Part shown: positions 17,550-28,700 of the stretch, in pieces
Position numbering within the stretch: position 1 is the first letter of the stretch
Layout of the letters: every line of letters begins with the position of its first letter
Assembly: GCF_003992675.1 (NCBI RefSeq)
Contig: NZ_RZMZ01000002.1
Location: 188,501 to 252,500 of the forward strand
Reading direction: 5' to 3'
Length of the DNA stretch: 64,000 nt
DNA from: Flagellimonas marinaquae
GTDB taxonomy: Bacteria; Bacteroidota; Bacteroidia; Flavobacteriales; Flavobacteriaceae
Program-made: the position numbers and the translations under genes
Notes under the pieces: generated by a model
What the model saw: only the letters and a program-made list of their open reading frames with translations
What the model was told of the DNA's origin: nothing
Database searches by the model: none

Positions 17550-17557
17550 TATGTTTA
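17550..17557 (+). promoter_or_regulatory. Candidate -7 box TATGTTTA of susC
   Basis: Seven of eight bases match TAnnTTTG, 41 bp before the susC ATG. No convincing -33 box, as expected for an activated or repressor-controlled promoter. Confidence 0.4.
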
Positions 17558-17597
17558 ACACTTGAATTAAAATTAACTAAACTTAAATTAATTATTT

Positions 17598-20500
17598 ATG
17601 AAGATTACGCTACTACGAAGCTTTTTGATGCTCGGGGCATTTTTATGCTTTGGGTTGGTAAAAGCTCAAACCGTATCAGGTACCGTTTCGGATGCAAACG
17701 GGCCGTTGCCAGGGGCAAGCGTATTGGTAAAAGGGACTACCAATGGTACGCAGACCGATTTTGATGGTAACTACACCCTTAATGATGTTGGAGACGATGC
17801 CACTATAGTTTTTAGCTACATTGGTTTCCAAACTCAGGAGATTGCCGTAAACGGTCGATCAACTATCAATGTAACCTTGACTGAAGATGCGCAAGCTTTG
17901 GACGAAGTGGTGATCATTGGTTATGGACAAACTACGGTTAAGGATGCGACAGGTGCTGTTGCTGCCGTAACCTCTGAAGAATTTAATGGAGGTGTGATCG
18001 CTTCCCCAGAACAGTTGATTCAAGGTAAAACCGCGGGTGTTCAGATAACACAAGCCAGTGGTGAGCCTGGAGCTGGGGTGAATCTTAGGATTCGTGGTTC
18101 CAACTCCATTCGTTCTAACAACAACCCACTTTTTGTAGTAGATGGTATCCCTCTTTCTGGGGAGTCAACAACTCCTTCTGGTGGTGACGTAATCAACGGT
18201 AGTAATGCTACCAGAAACCCATTGAACTTTATCAACCCGAACGATATCGAGAGCATGTCTATTTTGAAGGATGCTTCCGCTACGGCCATCTACGGTTCTC
18301 GTGGTGCGAACGGTGTTGTAATCATTACCACTAAAAGTGGTAGAGCTGGTTCAGGTGGCGTTTGGGAATTCAACTCCAACTTGAGTATTTCAACACCTGC
18401 CAATGAATATGATTTGTTTAACAGGGATGAGTTCTTGTCTGCCACTGCTACTGAAAGAAGTCAGGAAATTGCTGATGCTGCCGACTTCGGCTTCAATACA
18501 AATTGGCAAGATATCATTACTCGTACTGTTGCTTCCCAAAACCAGAACCTTTCTTATTCAAGAAATTATGGTAGTGGTAACGTAAGAGCTACTTTCTCTT
18601 ATAGTAAGCAATTTGGTGTGATTGAAAAATCAGCACAAGAGCGTATCACAGGAAGAATCAATGCAAGTCAGCGTTTCTTGGACGACAAGTTGCGTTTGAC
18701 CCTTCAAGCTTCGCTTTCCCGTGTGAACGATGATGCACCCCCTATTAGTGGTGGTTCTGGAGCTAGTGGTAACTTGATTGGTGCTGCTTACTCTGCCAAC
18801 CCAACATGGCCTTCAAATCCAGGTTTTTTCTTGGAAGGGAACCAGCTGAACCCAGCCAACTACTTGGCTAACTGGCAGTCTGTTACCAACACAAACCGTG
18901 CTTTGATCAATGTTTCTGCAGAATACGATATTTTGGAGGAGTTGACTGCTAAGGTGAGTGTAGGTTATGATGATTCTGATGCGGATGCCATTACTTCAAT
19001 TTCGGCCAACGCAAACAACTTTAACCGTGTTACTGGAAACGGTCAAACTGCGTTCAACAACTTGAACGCTACCAGCCAACTTTTAGAAGCCACCCTTAAC
19101 TACAAAAAGGATTTCGATAATTCTTCCTTGGATATAATCGTAGGCTATTCCTTCCAGGATTTCCGAAGAAGAGGATTCAATTCTCAAGGATGGCAAGCAC
19201 CTACCCAAGACTTGAATGCGATGGGTGAGCTTTTGATCGACGATGTGAACAGCATCCGTAACAGCATTACTGGACCATACCAGCAAGCTGGTTTTGCTCC
19301 TAACGGTACTTTCGTAAACAGTATTAATCCTTTTGAGGATACCGCAACTTTGGATATTACCTCTGGTAACTATACCTCTGTTTGGATCGATACTTTCGAC
19401 AACACCGACGAACTGCAATCTTACTTCGCCAGAGCGAACTATAGTTTGATGAATAAGTTCTTGTTTACCGCCACTGTAAGAGCGGACGGTTCTTCAAGAT
19501 TTGGTGGTAATAACCAATACGGTTATTTCCCTTCTGGAGCATTTGCCTGGAAGTTGAACGAAGAAGACTTTATCGGAGATACTTTCTCTACCTTGAAATT
19601 GAGATTGGGTGCTGGTATCACCGGTAACCAAGAAGGTTTGGGTTATGCCAACTTCTTAAGAAGGGTGCGATTTGGAGGTCCTGGTATCACCGACAGTGGA
19701 GATATCATTAGACCAGGTGCACAGACCGTAGCCGTACAGAATCCAGATTTGAAATGGGAATCCACTTTGGATTTGAACCTTGGTTTGGACTTCGGTATAA
19801 ATATGGATAGATTCAGTGGATCCATCGATTTGTACCGCAGAGAAACAAGAGACCTTTTGTTCAGACAAGGTGCTGCAGCCCCTGCTGCTGACCCATTCGT
19901 GTTTAAAAACCTAGAGGACGGTACCGTAATCAACCAAGGTATTGAACTCGGCTTGAACTACGACTTTGTACAAACAGAGGATGTATCATTCTCAACTTCC
20001 TTCAACGTATCTTACAATAAGAACACTGTGGAAGGTTTGAATGGTATTACCGCCAACTTTGGTGCATTGAACGGACCTGGTCTTACCGATGCATTCGCAC
20101 AACGTTTGGGAGAAGGTAGATCTTTGTTCTCTTTCTACATGGCCGAGTATTCTGAAGACAGCAGCGGAAATCCAAACTTCAACCCTGATCAAAAAGATTT
20201 CGTGGGAGAAGATGGTCTTCCTGATGTAAACGCTGGTCTATCCCTTAACCTTAGGGTTAAAAACTGGGATGCCTCAGCTTTCTTCACAGGTCAGTTTGGA
20301 TTCTCTGTGTACAACAACACTGCCAACGCCTTCTTGAACAGACCAACCTTTGAAACTACAAGAAACGTTGACCCAAGAGGTTTGAACGTTAATGTGAGCC
20401 AAGAGGTTTCTACACTGTATTTGGAAAAAGGTGACTTTGTAAGATTACAGAACGCCAACATCGGATACAACGTGCCATTGAGCGGAGAAGGAGCCCTAAA

Positions 20501-20681
20501 AAGCCTTAGATTGTCACTAACCGGACAAAACTTGTTTTTGATTACCGATTATAGCGGATTGGATCCAGAAGTATCCTCAAACACAGGAGACTTCGGTACT
20601 GGTATCCCCAGTGCAAGTATAGATTACACTGCGTTCCCACGACCAAGAACAGTAACTTTGGGAATCAACGCTAAATTTTAA
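17598..20681 (+). CDS. SusC/RagA TonB-linked outer-membrane transporter
   Basis: 1027 residues. A signal peptide covers about 1-23 (FGLVKAQ). The carboxypeptidase-like regulatory domain covers about 25-105 (VSGTVSDANGPLPGASVLVKG). A TonB-box-like DEVVIIGYG precedes the plug (about 115-245, with LRIRGSNSIRSNNNPLFVVDG and SILKDASATAIYGSRGANGV). The 22-strand barrel ends in TVTLGINAKF. It imports large oligosaccharides with TonB energy, together with the SusD protein encoded 12 bp downstream. The divergent LacI and amylase genes point to an alpha-glucan, but the three VCBS genes further on leave the real ligand open. Confidence 0.96.
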   Translation: MKITLLRSFLMLGAFLCFGLVKAQTVSGTVSDANGPLPGASVLVKGTTNGTQTDFDGNYTLNDVGDDATIVFSYIGFQTQEIAVNGRSTINVTLTEDAQALDEVVIIGYGQTTVKDATGAVAAVTSEEFNGGVIASPEQLIQGKTAGVQITQASGEPGAGVNLRIRGSNSIRSNNNPLFVVDGIPLSGESTTPSGGDVINGSNATRNPLNFINPNDIESMSILKDASATAIYGSRGANGVVIITTKSGRAGSGGVWEFNSNLSISTPANEYDLFNRDEFLSATATERSQEIADAADFGFNTNWQDIITRTVASQNQNLSYSRNYGSGNVRATFSYSKQFGVIEKSAQERITGRINASQRFLDDKLRLTLQASLSRVNDDAPPISGGSGASGNLIGAAYSANPTWPSNPGFFLEGNQLNPANYLANWQSVTNTNRALINVSAEYDILEELTAKVSVGYDDSDADAITSISANANNFNRVTGNGQTAFNNLNATSQLLEATLNYKKDFDNSSLDIIVGYSFQDFRRRGFNSQGWQAPTQDLNAMGELLIDDVNSIRNSITGPYQQAGFAPNGTFVNSINPFEDTATLDITSGNYTSVWIDTFDNTDELQSYFARANYSLMNKFLFTATVRADGSSRFGGNNQYGYFPSGAFAWKLNEEDFIGDTFSTLKLRLGAGITGNQEGLGYANFLRRVRFGGPGITDSGDIIRPGAQTVAVQNPDLKWESTLDLNLGLDFGINMDRFSGSIDLYRRETRDLLFRQGAAAPAADPFVFKNLEDGTVINQGIELGLNYDFVQTEDVSFSTSFNVSYNKNTVEGLNGITANFGALNGPGLTDAFAQRLGEGRSLFSFYMAEYSEDSSGNPNFNPDQKDFVGEDGLPDVNAGLSLNLRVKNWDASAFFTGQFGFSVYNNTANAFLNRPTFETTRNVDPRGLNVNVSQEVSTLYLEKGDFVRLQNANIGYNVPLSGEGALKSLRLSLTGQNLFLITDYSGLDPEVSSNTGDFGTGIPSASIDYTAFPRPRTVTLGINAKF

Positions 20682-20693
20682 AAAAAAAGAGCA

Positions 20694-22325
20694 ATGAGAA
20701 ATATTTTAAAACAAACGAACAGATATTTGGCCCTTCCCTTGCTGGCAGGTGTCATGCTGACTTCCTGTACCGACTTGGAAGTAGAGCCAACTGATTCTTT
20801 ACTGGCCGAGGGCTTCACAGGTATTGAAACTGCTGAAGCTGCATCCAGCCAGGTCACTGCTATGTACAACGATTTGTACGGCTATTTTGGCACACAGGCC
20901 AACCTGTATGCATTGAACGAAGTAACCACAGACGCCCTTTTGGTACCTACCAGAGGTTCTGACTGGGGGGACAATGGGATTTGGAGACAATTGCACCAAC
21001 ATTCCTGGACTCCAGAGCATCAGTATATTCTAGGTGTTTGGAACGAATGGAACGGTCTGCAATTGCAAGCCAGTGAAGTATTGGACTCTAGATCTGCCTC
21101 CTCTACGGAAGCCGTTGGACATGCAGCCTTCATAAGAGGTTTGTCCATGTTCATTATCTTGGACAACTTTGGACAAGTACCTTACAGGGATACGGAATCT
21201 GCCAACCCCTTGGGTGATCCAGATGTTTTGACCGGTGATGACGCTGTATCCTTTATTTTGAGTGATTTGGATACTGCCATTTCCAATCTGCCAACATCAT
21301 CTGCAGGTGACGATAACTCTAGAGCAACCAAGGCTGCCGCTAGATACTTAAAAGCAAAAGTGCTTTTGAACAGACATATCTACAATGGCTCAGGAAATCC
21401 TGATTCGGCAGATATGACTGAAATCATCTCTTTGGTAGATGGTATTGAAGGTGATGGCTATGAGTTGGCCGATAATTACTTTGACATTTTTGTGCCAGGT
21501 GGTGATACCGAAACAATTTTCTATGTTCAGGCTTCCGCTGGTGCCAGAATTTTCAACACTTTGCACTACAACTCTACTGAGCTAGGTGGTGGTGGTTGGA
21601 ACGGCTTCAGTACTTTGGCCGAGTTTTACGACTTGTTCGAAGGAGACGCCAATAACAACAGAGGACTTAATGACGGTACTTTACAAGATGGTCAAGAAAC
21701 CCGTAGAGGATTTGTTCCTCCGAACGGTATTGCCTTTGATGGTTCCTATGGTACAGACGAAAACAGCGATGGTATTGTTGACGGTTCCAACGTTGGATTC
21801 GGATTCTTAATCGGACAACAATATGGACCAAACGGTGCCGCACTAGAAGACAGAAATGGTATCCCATTGAGCTTTACCAGAGATTTCGTCAGTGCTGTAG
21901 ACGGACAACCAAGCCTTGTGGACAACAACGAAATCACCGGTATCCGTGTCATTAAGTACAACCCAAGAGATGGAGCTTTCGCCAACCATATCATTTTCTT
22001 TAGGTATTCAGATGCGTATTTGATGAAGGCCGAAGCCATGATGAGAAGCGGCGGAGATCCAACCGCGATGATTAACGAATTGAGAACCCTTAGGGGAGCT
22101 ACTCCACTTGGAACTGTGACCGAGCAAGATCTTTTGGATGAAAGAGCTCGTGAACTGTACACCGAGGGTTGGAGAAGGAACGACATGATTCGTTTTGGAC
22201 AGTACACCAAAGATTGGGACTTCAAAGAAGCTGACGCTGTGGGCAACCCAGACCGTCAATTGTTCCCAATTCCATCCGCTCAGCTTATTCTTAACCCTAA
22301 CTTGGTTCAGAACCCAGGATACTAG
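20694..22325 (+). CDS. SusD/RagB family glycan-binding lipoprotein
   Basis: 543 residues. The lipoprotein signal ends in MLTSC (C25). The mature protein has the TPR-like helices of SusD: AAFIRGLSMFIILDNFGQVPY at about 141-161, and the C-terminal family signature YSDAYLMKAEAMMRSGGDP followed by LLDERARELYTEGWRRNDMIRFGQY. It ends in LNPNLVQNPGY, the usual SusD terminus. It forms the lid of the SusC transporter at the cell surface. It is cotranscribed with susC and followed by a strong hairpin terminator at 22355. Confidence 0.96.
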   Translation: MRNILKQTNRYLALPLLAGVMLTSCTDLEVEPTDSLLAEGFTGIETAEAASSQVTAMYNDLYGYFGTQANLYALNEVTTDALLVPTRGSDWGDNGIWRQLHQHSWTPEHQYILGVWNEWNGLQLQASEVLDSRSASSTEAVGHAAFIRGLSMFIILDNFGQVPYRDTESANPLGDPDVLTGDDAVSFILSDLDTAISNLPTSSAGDDNSRATKAAARYLKAKVLLNRHIYNGSGNPDSADMTEIISLVDGIEGDGYELADNYFDIFVPGGDTETIFYVQASAGARIFNTLHYNSTELGGGGWNGFSTLAEFYDLFEGDANNNRGLNDGTLQDGQETRRGFVPPNGIAFDGSYGTDENSDGIVDGSNVGFGFLIGQQYGPNGAALEDRNGIPLSFTRDFVSAVDGQPSLVDNNEITGIRVIKYNPRDGAFANHIIFFRYSDAYLMKAEAMMRSGGDPTAMINELRTLRGATPLGTVTEQDLLDERARELYTEGWRRNDMIRFGQYTKDWDFKEADAVGNPDRQLFPIPSAQLILNPNLVQNPGY

Positions 22326-22354
22326 TAATTTATAGTTTAAGATGTTTAATATAG

Positions 22355-22387
22355 GAAGAGACCACCGATCGGTGGTCTCTTCTTTTT
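22355..22387 (+). terminator. Intrinsic terminator after susD
   Basis: GAAGAGACCACCGA at 22355-22368 is followed at once by its exact reverse complement to 22382, then TTTTT. With a four-base loop this gives a 12-bp perfect stem. It sits 29 bp after the susD stop and should end or attenuate the susCD transcript before the VCBS genes. Confidence 0.85.
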
Positions 22388-22500
22388 GAATTAAACGGCA
22401 TTAGTCAATTATTAATCATTTCTTAGAAGAACATTAGTCTTCTTGGTGTTTACCGTAAAAAAGGAATTATCTATATTATCCCCTGCTATTGAAAAAAGAA

Positions 22501-25500
22501 ATGAAAGGACAATTCTGGATAATTTTTGGTTTCTTGTCTACCCTGCTAAACTGTACTACACAAGAGCAACAAACCCTTTTTGTGCTCCAGGATTCCAAGC
22601 ATACAGGCATCACATTCCATAATGGTCTCAACCAGACCCCTGAACTCAACATTCTCAACTACCTATATTTTTACAATGGAGCCGGAGTTGCAGCAGGCGA
22701 CTTTAATAACGACGGCCTACAAGACTTGTATTTCACCTCCAATCAAGGCGAGGATAAATTTTACCTTAATCAGGGTGGATTTAAATTCAAGGATGTTACG
22801 AAATCCTCACACCTTATTAATGATTCGGGATGGACAACAGGGGTCACCCATGCCGATGTAAACAATGATGGCCTTTTGGACATTTACGTTTGTAAAGTTG
22901 GTGACCACGGTATCATACGTGGGCAAAATTTACTTTATATCAATCAGGGAGTCGACGCACAGGGCATCCCTACATTTAAAGAAGAAGCCAAAAAATATGG
23001 CCTTGATTTTATAGGCTATTCTACCCAAGCAGCCTTTTTTGATTACGATTTGGATGGAGATTTGGATATGTATCTACTCAACCACTCCGTAAACCCCAAT
23101 CGCTCATACGGAAAAGGAACCAAAAGAAAAATCGTCGATTCTATGTCCGGCGATATCTTGTTTGAAAATCAAAATGGGTTGTTTGTAGATGTATCCCGAA
23201 AAGCAGGCATTTTCCAAGGAACCATAGGATATGGGCTCGGACTTGCCATAAGCGACGTTAATAACGACGGCTATCCTGACATTTATATTGGGAACGATTT
23301 TTTTGAAAACGACTATCTCTACATCAACCAGAAAGATGGGACCTTTAAGGAAACCATCTCCGAAAACGACCAGAAGCTAGGTCACACGACACATTTTTCC
23401 ATGGGAAACGATATTGCCGACATCAATAACGATGGCCTTCCCGACATTCTTTCCTTGGATATGCTACCCGAAGACCTGGAAACCTATAAAACATCGGGAT
23501 TGGAATATCCGTACCCGGTGTACCAACAGTTCCTAAAAAATGGATTTGCTCCACAATACATGCAAAACACGCTCCACCTGAATTTGGACGGTGAGAATTT
23601 TGGGGAAATTGCCAATCTAAGCGGTATCGACGCTACAGAATGGTCATGGGGTGCACTTTTTGCAGATTACGATAACGATGGGTTCAAAGACCTTTTTATT
23701 TCCAATGGGATTCAGGGTGTGACCAATAACATGGATTACATCAACTATATTTCCAATGAAGAAATCCAACGAAATATTGAAACGGGCCTATCCGATGAAG
23801 ATATGGAGCTCATTGACCGATTGCCGAAAAAGAAAGTGCAGAACTACTTTTACAGGAATAACGGCGGAGCCCATTTTACCAATGAAACCAAAACATGGGG
23901 ACCTCAGATAGATTCCTATAGCAACGGATGCGTATATGCCGATTTGGACAATGACGGCGACCTTGACATTGTTGTGAACAATGTAAATCAAGAAGCCTTT
24001 GTTATGGAAAACACCCTTGGTGAAGGTAATTACATCAAATTAGCCTTTAAAGGAAGTGAAAAAAATACCCTCGGTATTGGCACAAAGGTTATACTGTTCC
24101 GTCAACAAGGGAAATCTGTACAAGAAAACATTCCTACACGTGGCTTCATGTCCGCCAAGGACAATACCCTACTCTTCGGGGTAGGCAGGGATTCCATTAT
24201 CGATTCCCTACATGTGGTTTGGCCGACAGGGAAATTTGAAACACTGAAAAATATCAAAGCGAATCAACTTATAACGGTTGATTATTCCGATGCCAGTGGA
24301 AATTATTTTGGTAATACCCCCAATAAAAACATTCCCTATTATAATCCCTCTTCCCGCAACCTCAATTTTGTACATAAGGAATATCCCAGCTTGGACTTTG
24401 ATCGGAATCCATTGATTCCCTTTGCATATTCCAACGAAGGTCCGTCGGTAGGCGTTGCCGACTTAAATGGCGATGGTCTCGATGACATTTTCATCTGTGG
24501 TGGTAAAAAACAGGCATCCAAACTCTATCTTCAGGATGCTCAGGGCAACTATCACGACCATCAACCGGAACTATTTGAAGAAGATGCGATTAACGAAGAT
24601 ATTGACCAAATCTTTGTGGACGTGGACAACGACATGGACCTAGACCTTATCGTTGTGAGCGGAGGTAACGAATTTACGGCAGGCGAACCCTTACGGCCGC
24701 GACTGTACCGAAACACGGGTGGGAAATTGGAGAAGGTTAAGAATATCTTCCGTCAAATTGAAATCAACGTCTCTAAGGTTGATGCGATAGATGTGGACAA
24801 TGATGGAGACATGGACCTATTGATTTCCTCCAATGCGGTATCAACAAAATTTGGAGAGAAAAGTCAACAATATCTTCTTGAAAACGATGGCAATGGAACT
24901 TTCCGGAACATTACACCTTCCTTTGCCCCTTCGTTACAACAATTCGGGAATATAAAAGACTTTGTCTGGGAAGACCTAGACGGCAACGGCTATAAAGACC
25001 TCATTGTCGCTGGACATTGGAATCCCATCTCTATCTTTCTGAACGATGGAAAACAACTGTCCCTCCAAAAGAACAATGGTCTCGACAATACCCATGGTTG
25101 GTGGAATACTATGGAACTAGCGGATCTGGATAATGATGGTGATTTGGACTTGCTGGCCGGCAATTGGGGACTAAACACCAAATTTAATGCTTCAGTTGAA
25201 AAACCAATCACCCTGTACATCAACGATTTTGATGATAACGGCTCTATTGAAACCGTTGTGACCCATTTCCACGGAAATCGTGAAACCGCCTTCGCCTCAA
25301 AGGATGAACTGGCGAAACAAATGCCCTTTTTGAACAAAAAATTTCTCTTTTACGAAGACTTTGCCAAAGCATCCTTGGAAGAACTATTTGGAAAAGACAA
25401 GTTGGAAGAAGCTACCCAGAGAAAAGTCTATCTCCTTAGCACCTCCTATTTTGAAAATGATGGCAACAACAACTTCTCTCCCAAGGAATTGCCCCATCTT

Positions 25501-25797
25501 GTACAATCTTCCTCGGTAAACGATATACACTTGGTAAAAAACGATCAAGGAATGATTAATGAAATATTAATGGTAGGCAATAATTTTGAGATAAGCACTC
25601 AACTTGGTAGATTGGATGCTTCACACGGATTTTTGTTACAGAATGACGACAGTGGCAACATTAGCTGGGAACGGAGTCTGGGCATTTCCGGTGCAGCCAG
25701 AAAAATAGCGAACATAAACAACAATGGGAACGAAGAATTCATCATTACGATGAACAATGCTGCTCCCATTTTTTTGGTTAAAAAACAGAACGATTGA
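22501..25797 (+). CDS. VCBS/FG-GAP repeat lipoprotein with ASPIC/UnbV domain (paralog 1)
   Basis: 1098 residues from ATG 22501; a TTG at 22489 would add four. The signal ends in STLLNC (C18), a lipobox with an unusual Asn before Cys. A first beta-propeller spans about 50-490, built of FG-GAP blades with Ca-binding loops such as DFNNDGLQDLYF, DVNNDGLLDIYV and DINNDGLPDIL. An ASPIC/UnbV (CRTAC1-type) domain lies at about 505-600 (GIGTKVILF, LHVVWPTGKFETL). A second propeller covers about 640-1000. It is probably a surface-anchored adhesive or binding protein; no catalytic site is seen. The stop codon overlaps the next start by one base. Confidence 0.88.
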   Translation: MKGQFWIIFGFLSTLLNCTTQEQQTLFVLQDSKHTGITFHNGLNQTPELNILNYLYFYNGAGVAAGDFNNDGLQDLYFTSNQGEDKFYLNQGGFKFKDVTKSSHLINDSGWTTGVTHADVNNDGLLDIYVCKVGDHGIIRGQNLLYINQGVDAQGIPTFKEEAKKYGLDFIGYSTQAAFFDYDLDGDLDMYLLNHSVNPNRSYGKGTKRKIVDSMSGDILFENQNGLFVDVSRKAGIFQGTIGYGLGLAISDVNNDGYPDIYIGNDFFENDYLYINQKDGTFKETISENDQKLGHTTHFSMGNDIADINNDGLPDILSLDMLPEDLETYKTSGLEYPYPVYQQFLKNGFAPQYMQNTLHLNLDGENFGEIANLSGIDATEWSWGALFADYDNDGFKDLFISNGIQGVTNNMDYINYISNEEIQRNIETGLSDEDMELIDRLPKKKVQNYFYRNNGGAHFTNETKTWGPQIDSYSNGCVYADLDNDGDLDIVVNNVNQEAFVMENTLGEGNYIKLAFKGSEKNTLGIGTKVILFRQQGKSVQENIPTRGFMSAKDNTLLFGVGRDSIIDSLHVVWPTGKFETLKNIKANQLITVDYSDASGNYFGNTPNKNIPYYNPSSRNLNFVHKEYPSLDFDRNPLIPFAYSNEGPSVGVADLNGDGLDDIFICGGKKQASKLYLQDAQGNYHDHQPELFEEDAINEDIDQIFVDVDNDMDLDLIVVSGGNEFTAGEPLRPRLYRNTGGKLEKVKNIFRQIEINVSKVDAIDVDNDGDMDLLISSNAVSTKFGEKSQQYLLENDGNGTFRNITPSFAPSLQQFGNIKDFVWEDLDGNGYKDLIVAGHWNPISIFLNDGKQLSLQKNNGLDNTHGWWNTMELADLDNDGDLDLLAGNWGLNTKFNASVEKPITLYINDFDDNGSIETVVTHFHGNRETAFASKDELAKQMPFLNKKFLFYEDFAKASLEELFGKDKLEEATQRKVYLLSTSYFENDGNNNFSPKELPHLVQSSSVNDIHLVKNDQGMINEILMVGNNFEISTQLGRLDASHGFLLQNDDSGNISWERSLGISGAARKIANINNNGNEEFIITMNNAAPIFLVKKQND

Positions 25798-28700
25798 TGA
25801 AACTGAAATATATAATTCTATCCCTTGTACTAGTTGGTCTATCCGCATGTAACAACAAAAAAGAAGACCAAACCGCAGCAGAAGAACAAAAAGAGACCCT
25901 TTTTACCCTGCTCTCACCTGAAGAAAGCGGTGTCACCTTCATCAACAAAGTGGAGAACAGAAAGGATTTCAACATCTTCAAATACCGAAACTTTTACAAT
26001 GGAGGTGGCGTGGCGATTGGCGACGTGAACAACGACGGACTCCAGGACATTTACCTCACCGGGAACATGGAACCCAACAGACTATATCTCAACAAAGGAA
26101 ACATGAAGTTCGAGGATATTTCTGAACAGGCTGGGGTTCTTGGCAACAAACCTTGGTCCACTGGGGTGGTCATGGTGGACATCAACCATGACGGCCTTCT
26201 GGACATTTATGTCTGTAATGCAGGGAATATGGAAGGTAACAACCATGACAACGACCTGTACATCAATAATGGTGATTTGACCTTTACCGAAAAAGCAGCA
26301 GAGTACAATTTGGCCAAAACCGGTTTTACCACACATGCCTCCTTTTTTGATTATGACAAGGATGGGGATCTGGACGCTTATATCCTCAACAACAGCAACA
26401 TCCCCGTTAGCAGCCTAGGTTATGCGGAGCAACGTGAGGTAAGGGCTCAAGACTGGGAAGGAGTACCTGATATTTTTAAAGGCGTGGGCGATATGTTGCT
26501 GCGCAACGACAACGGTAAATTTGTGGACGTAAGCGAAGAAGCCGGTATTTATGGAAGTCTTATCGGTTTTGGACTTGGTGTTTTGGTGACTGATTTCAAC
26601 GGAGACCTTTACCCCGACATTTATGTGTCCAACGATTTTTATGAAAGAGATTACCTCTACATTAACCAAAAAGATGGGACCTTTAATGAGGAAATCAACG
26701 ACTGGACCTCACATTTGAGCCTATCTGCCATGGGAATCGATGTGGCCGACATCAACAATGATGGGCATAATGACATTTTTATTACCGACATGCTTCCCGA
26801 AAAAGAGCATCGGGTAAAATCGGTCATGGAATTTGAGGGGTACAACGTCTTTAACCTGAAACAGAACAAGGATTTTGGACAACAATACATTCAAAATACC
26901 CTGCAGCTCAACAATGGTAACGGTACTTTTTCTGAAGTAGCCTATTACAGTGGCATACACGCCACCGATTGGAGCTGGGCCGGGCTTATGTTCGATATGG
27001 ACAACGATGGCCTTAAGGACATTTTTATCACCAATGGTATCAACCACGACCTGACAGATTTGGATTTTGTGGATTTCTTCGCCAACGAGATTGTGCAAAA
27101 AATGGCACTGACCGGAAAAAAGGAATCCATAGATTCCATTATCAACAAAATGCCCATTAAGCCACAGCCCAACTATGCGTACAAGAACAATGGCGACATT
27201 TCCTTTACCAACGCGAACAAGGAATGGGGCTTCGAACTCCCCTCCCGCTCCAATGGAGCCGCCTATGGTGATTTGGATAACGATGGAGACCTTGACTTGG
27301 TCATCAACAACGTGAACACTCCCGCCTACATTTATAAAAACAATACAGAGTCCCAATTGAACAATAACTACATACAGCTCAAGTTCAAAGGCCCCCAAGG
27401 CAACCCTTTTGGCGTGGGCACCTTGGCCAAACTTTACTTCGATGGAAACATTGTCAACCAAGAATTGATTCCCTCCAGAGGGTTTCAATCGTCCATCCAA
27501 TACGATATGACCATTGGACTGGGAAAAAACACTCAATTGGACTCCATTCGTATTGTATGGCCCGATGAACGAACGCAAAAATTTCAGAATGTACAAGCCA
27601 ATCAAGTCTTAACCGTGAAACATGCCAATGCAACGGAAACCTATGTTCTTCCAAAAAAGGAGGAAAAAAAATCCTATCTAAGGGAAATGGATACCAATTT
27701 TGCGGCTGTTCATCAGGAAGATAGCTATAACGATTTTGACTACGAAGGGCTGATTTCTCACAAACTGTCGCAAGAAGGACCTTCTCTTGCCGTGGCTGAT
27801 GTTGATGGTGACGGCAACGAAGACTTTTTTATCGGAGGCGCCAAAGGTCAACCTGGCACCCTGTATTTGCATAAAGGCAATGGAAGGACAACTGCAAATA
27901 ACAGTGCTTCCTTTGAAACCGACAAGGAATATGAGGACGTGGCCGCAGCATTTTTTGATGCAGATGGCGATGGAGATCTCGATTTGGTCGTTGGCTCAGG
28001 AGGCAACAATGTGGGCATGGAGCGCAGTTACATTTCTAGACTCTACATTAATGACGGCAAAGGAAATTTTTCAAAATCAAAGATTGAACTACCATCAACC
28101 TATAAAAATATCGCGACCATAGCACCACATGACTATGACGACGATGGCGACGTTGACCTATTTATAGGTTCGAGAAGCGTAGTAGGCGTGTACGGCGTTT
28201 CTCCCGACCATCTTTTATTGGAAAATATGGGTGATGGTACCTTTACCGATGTTACCGAACGTTTGGGGTATGATTTAAAGGATGCCGGAATGGTAACCGA
28301 TTCCCAATGGAAGGATATGGATGGGGACGGTAAAAAAGACCTGATTGTCACCGCGGAATGGGATACGCCCAAAATTTATAAAAACACAGGTAGAAGGCTG
28401 ACCAAAATGGACAGCTCCCTGGACAGCCTGTACGGATGGTGGAACACTGTAGAGACTGCAGATTTGGACGGTGATGGCGATCAAGACCTGATTTTGGGCA
28501 ACCAAGGCCTCAACCTGCATTACAAACCAACAGCGTACGCCCCAATGAAGTTGTACATCAACGATTATGACAACAATGGGACCATAGAGCAGATCATGAC
28601 CCTGCAGGAAAATGGAGGAGACTATCCCATCCACCAAAAAAGGGAGCTCACCGAACAATTACCTAACCTTAAAAAGCAAAACCTAAAAGCATCCGACTAC

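Noticed and set aside
26721-27605. 294-codon antisense frame inside VCBS paralog 2
   Set aside because: It mirrors the repetitive Asp/Asn codons of the sense gene; similar shadows occur in the other paralogs.
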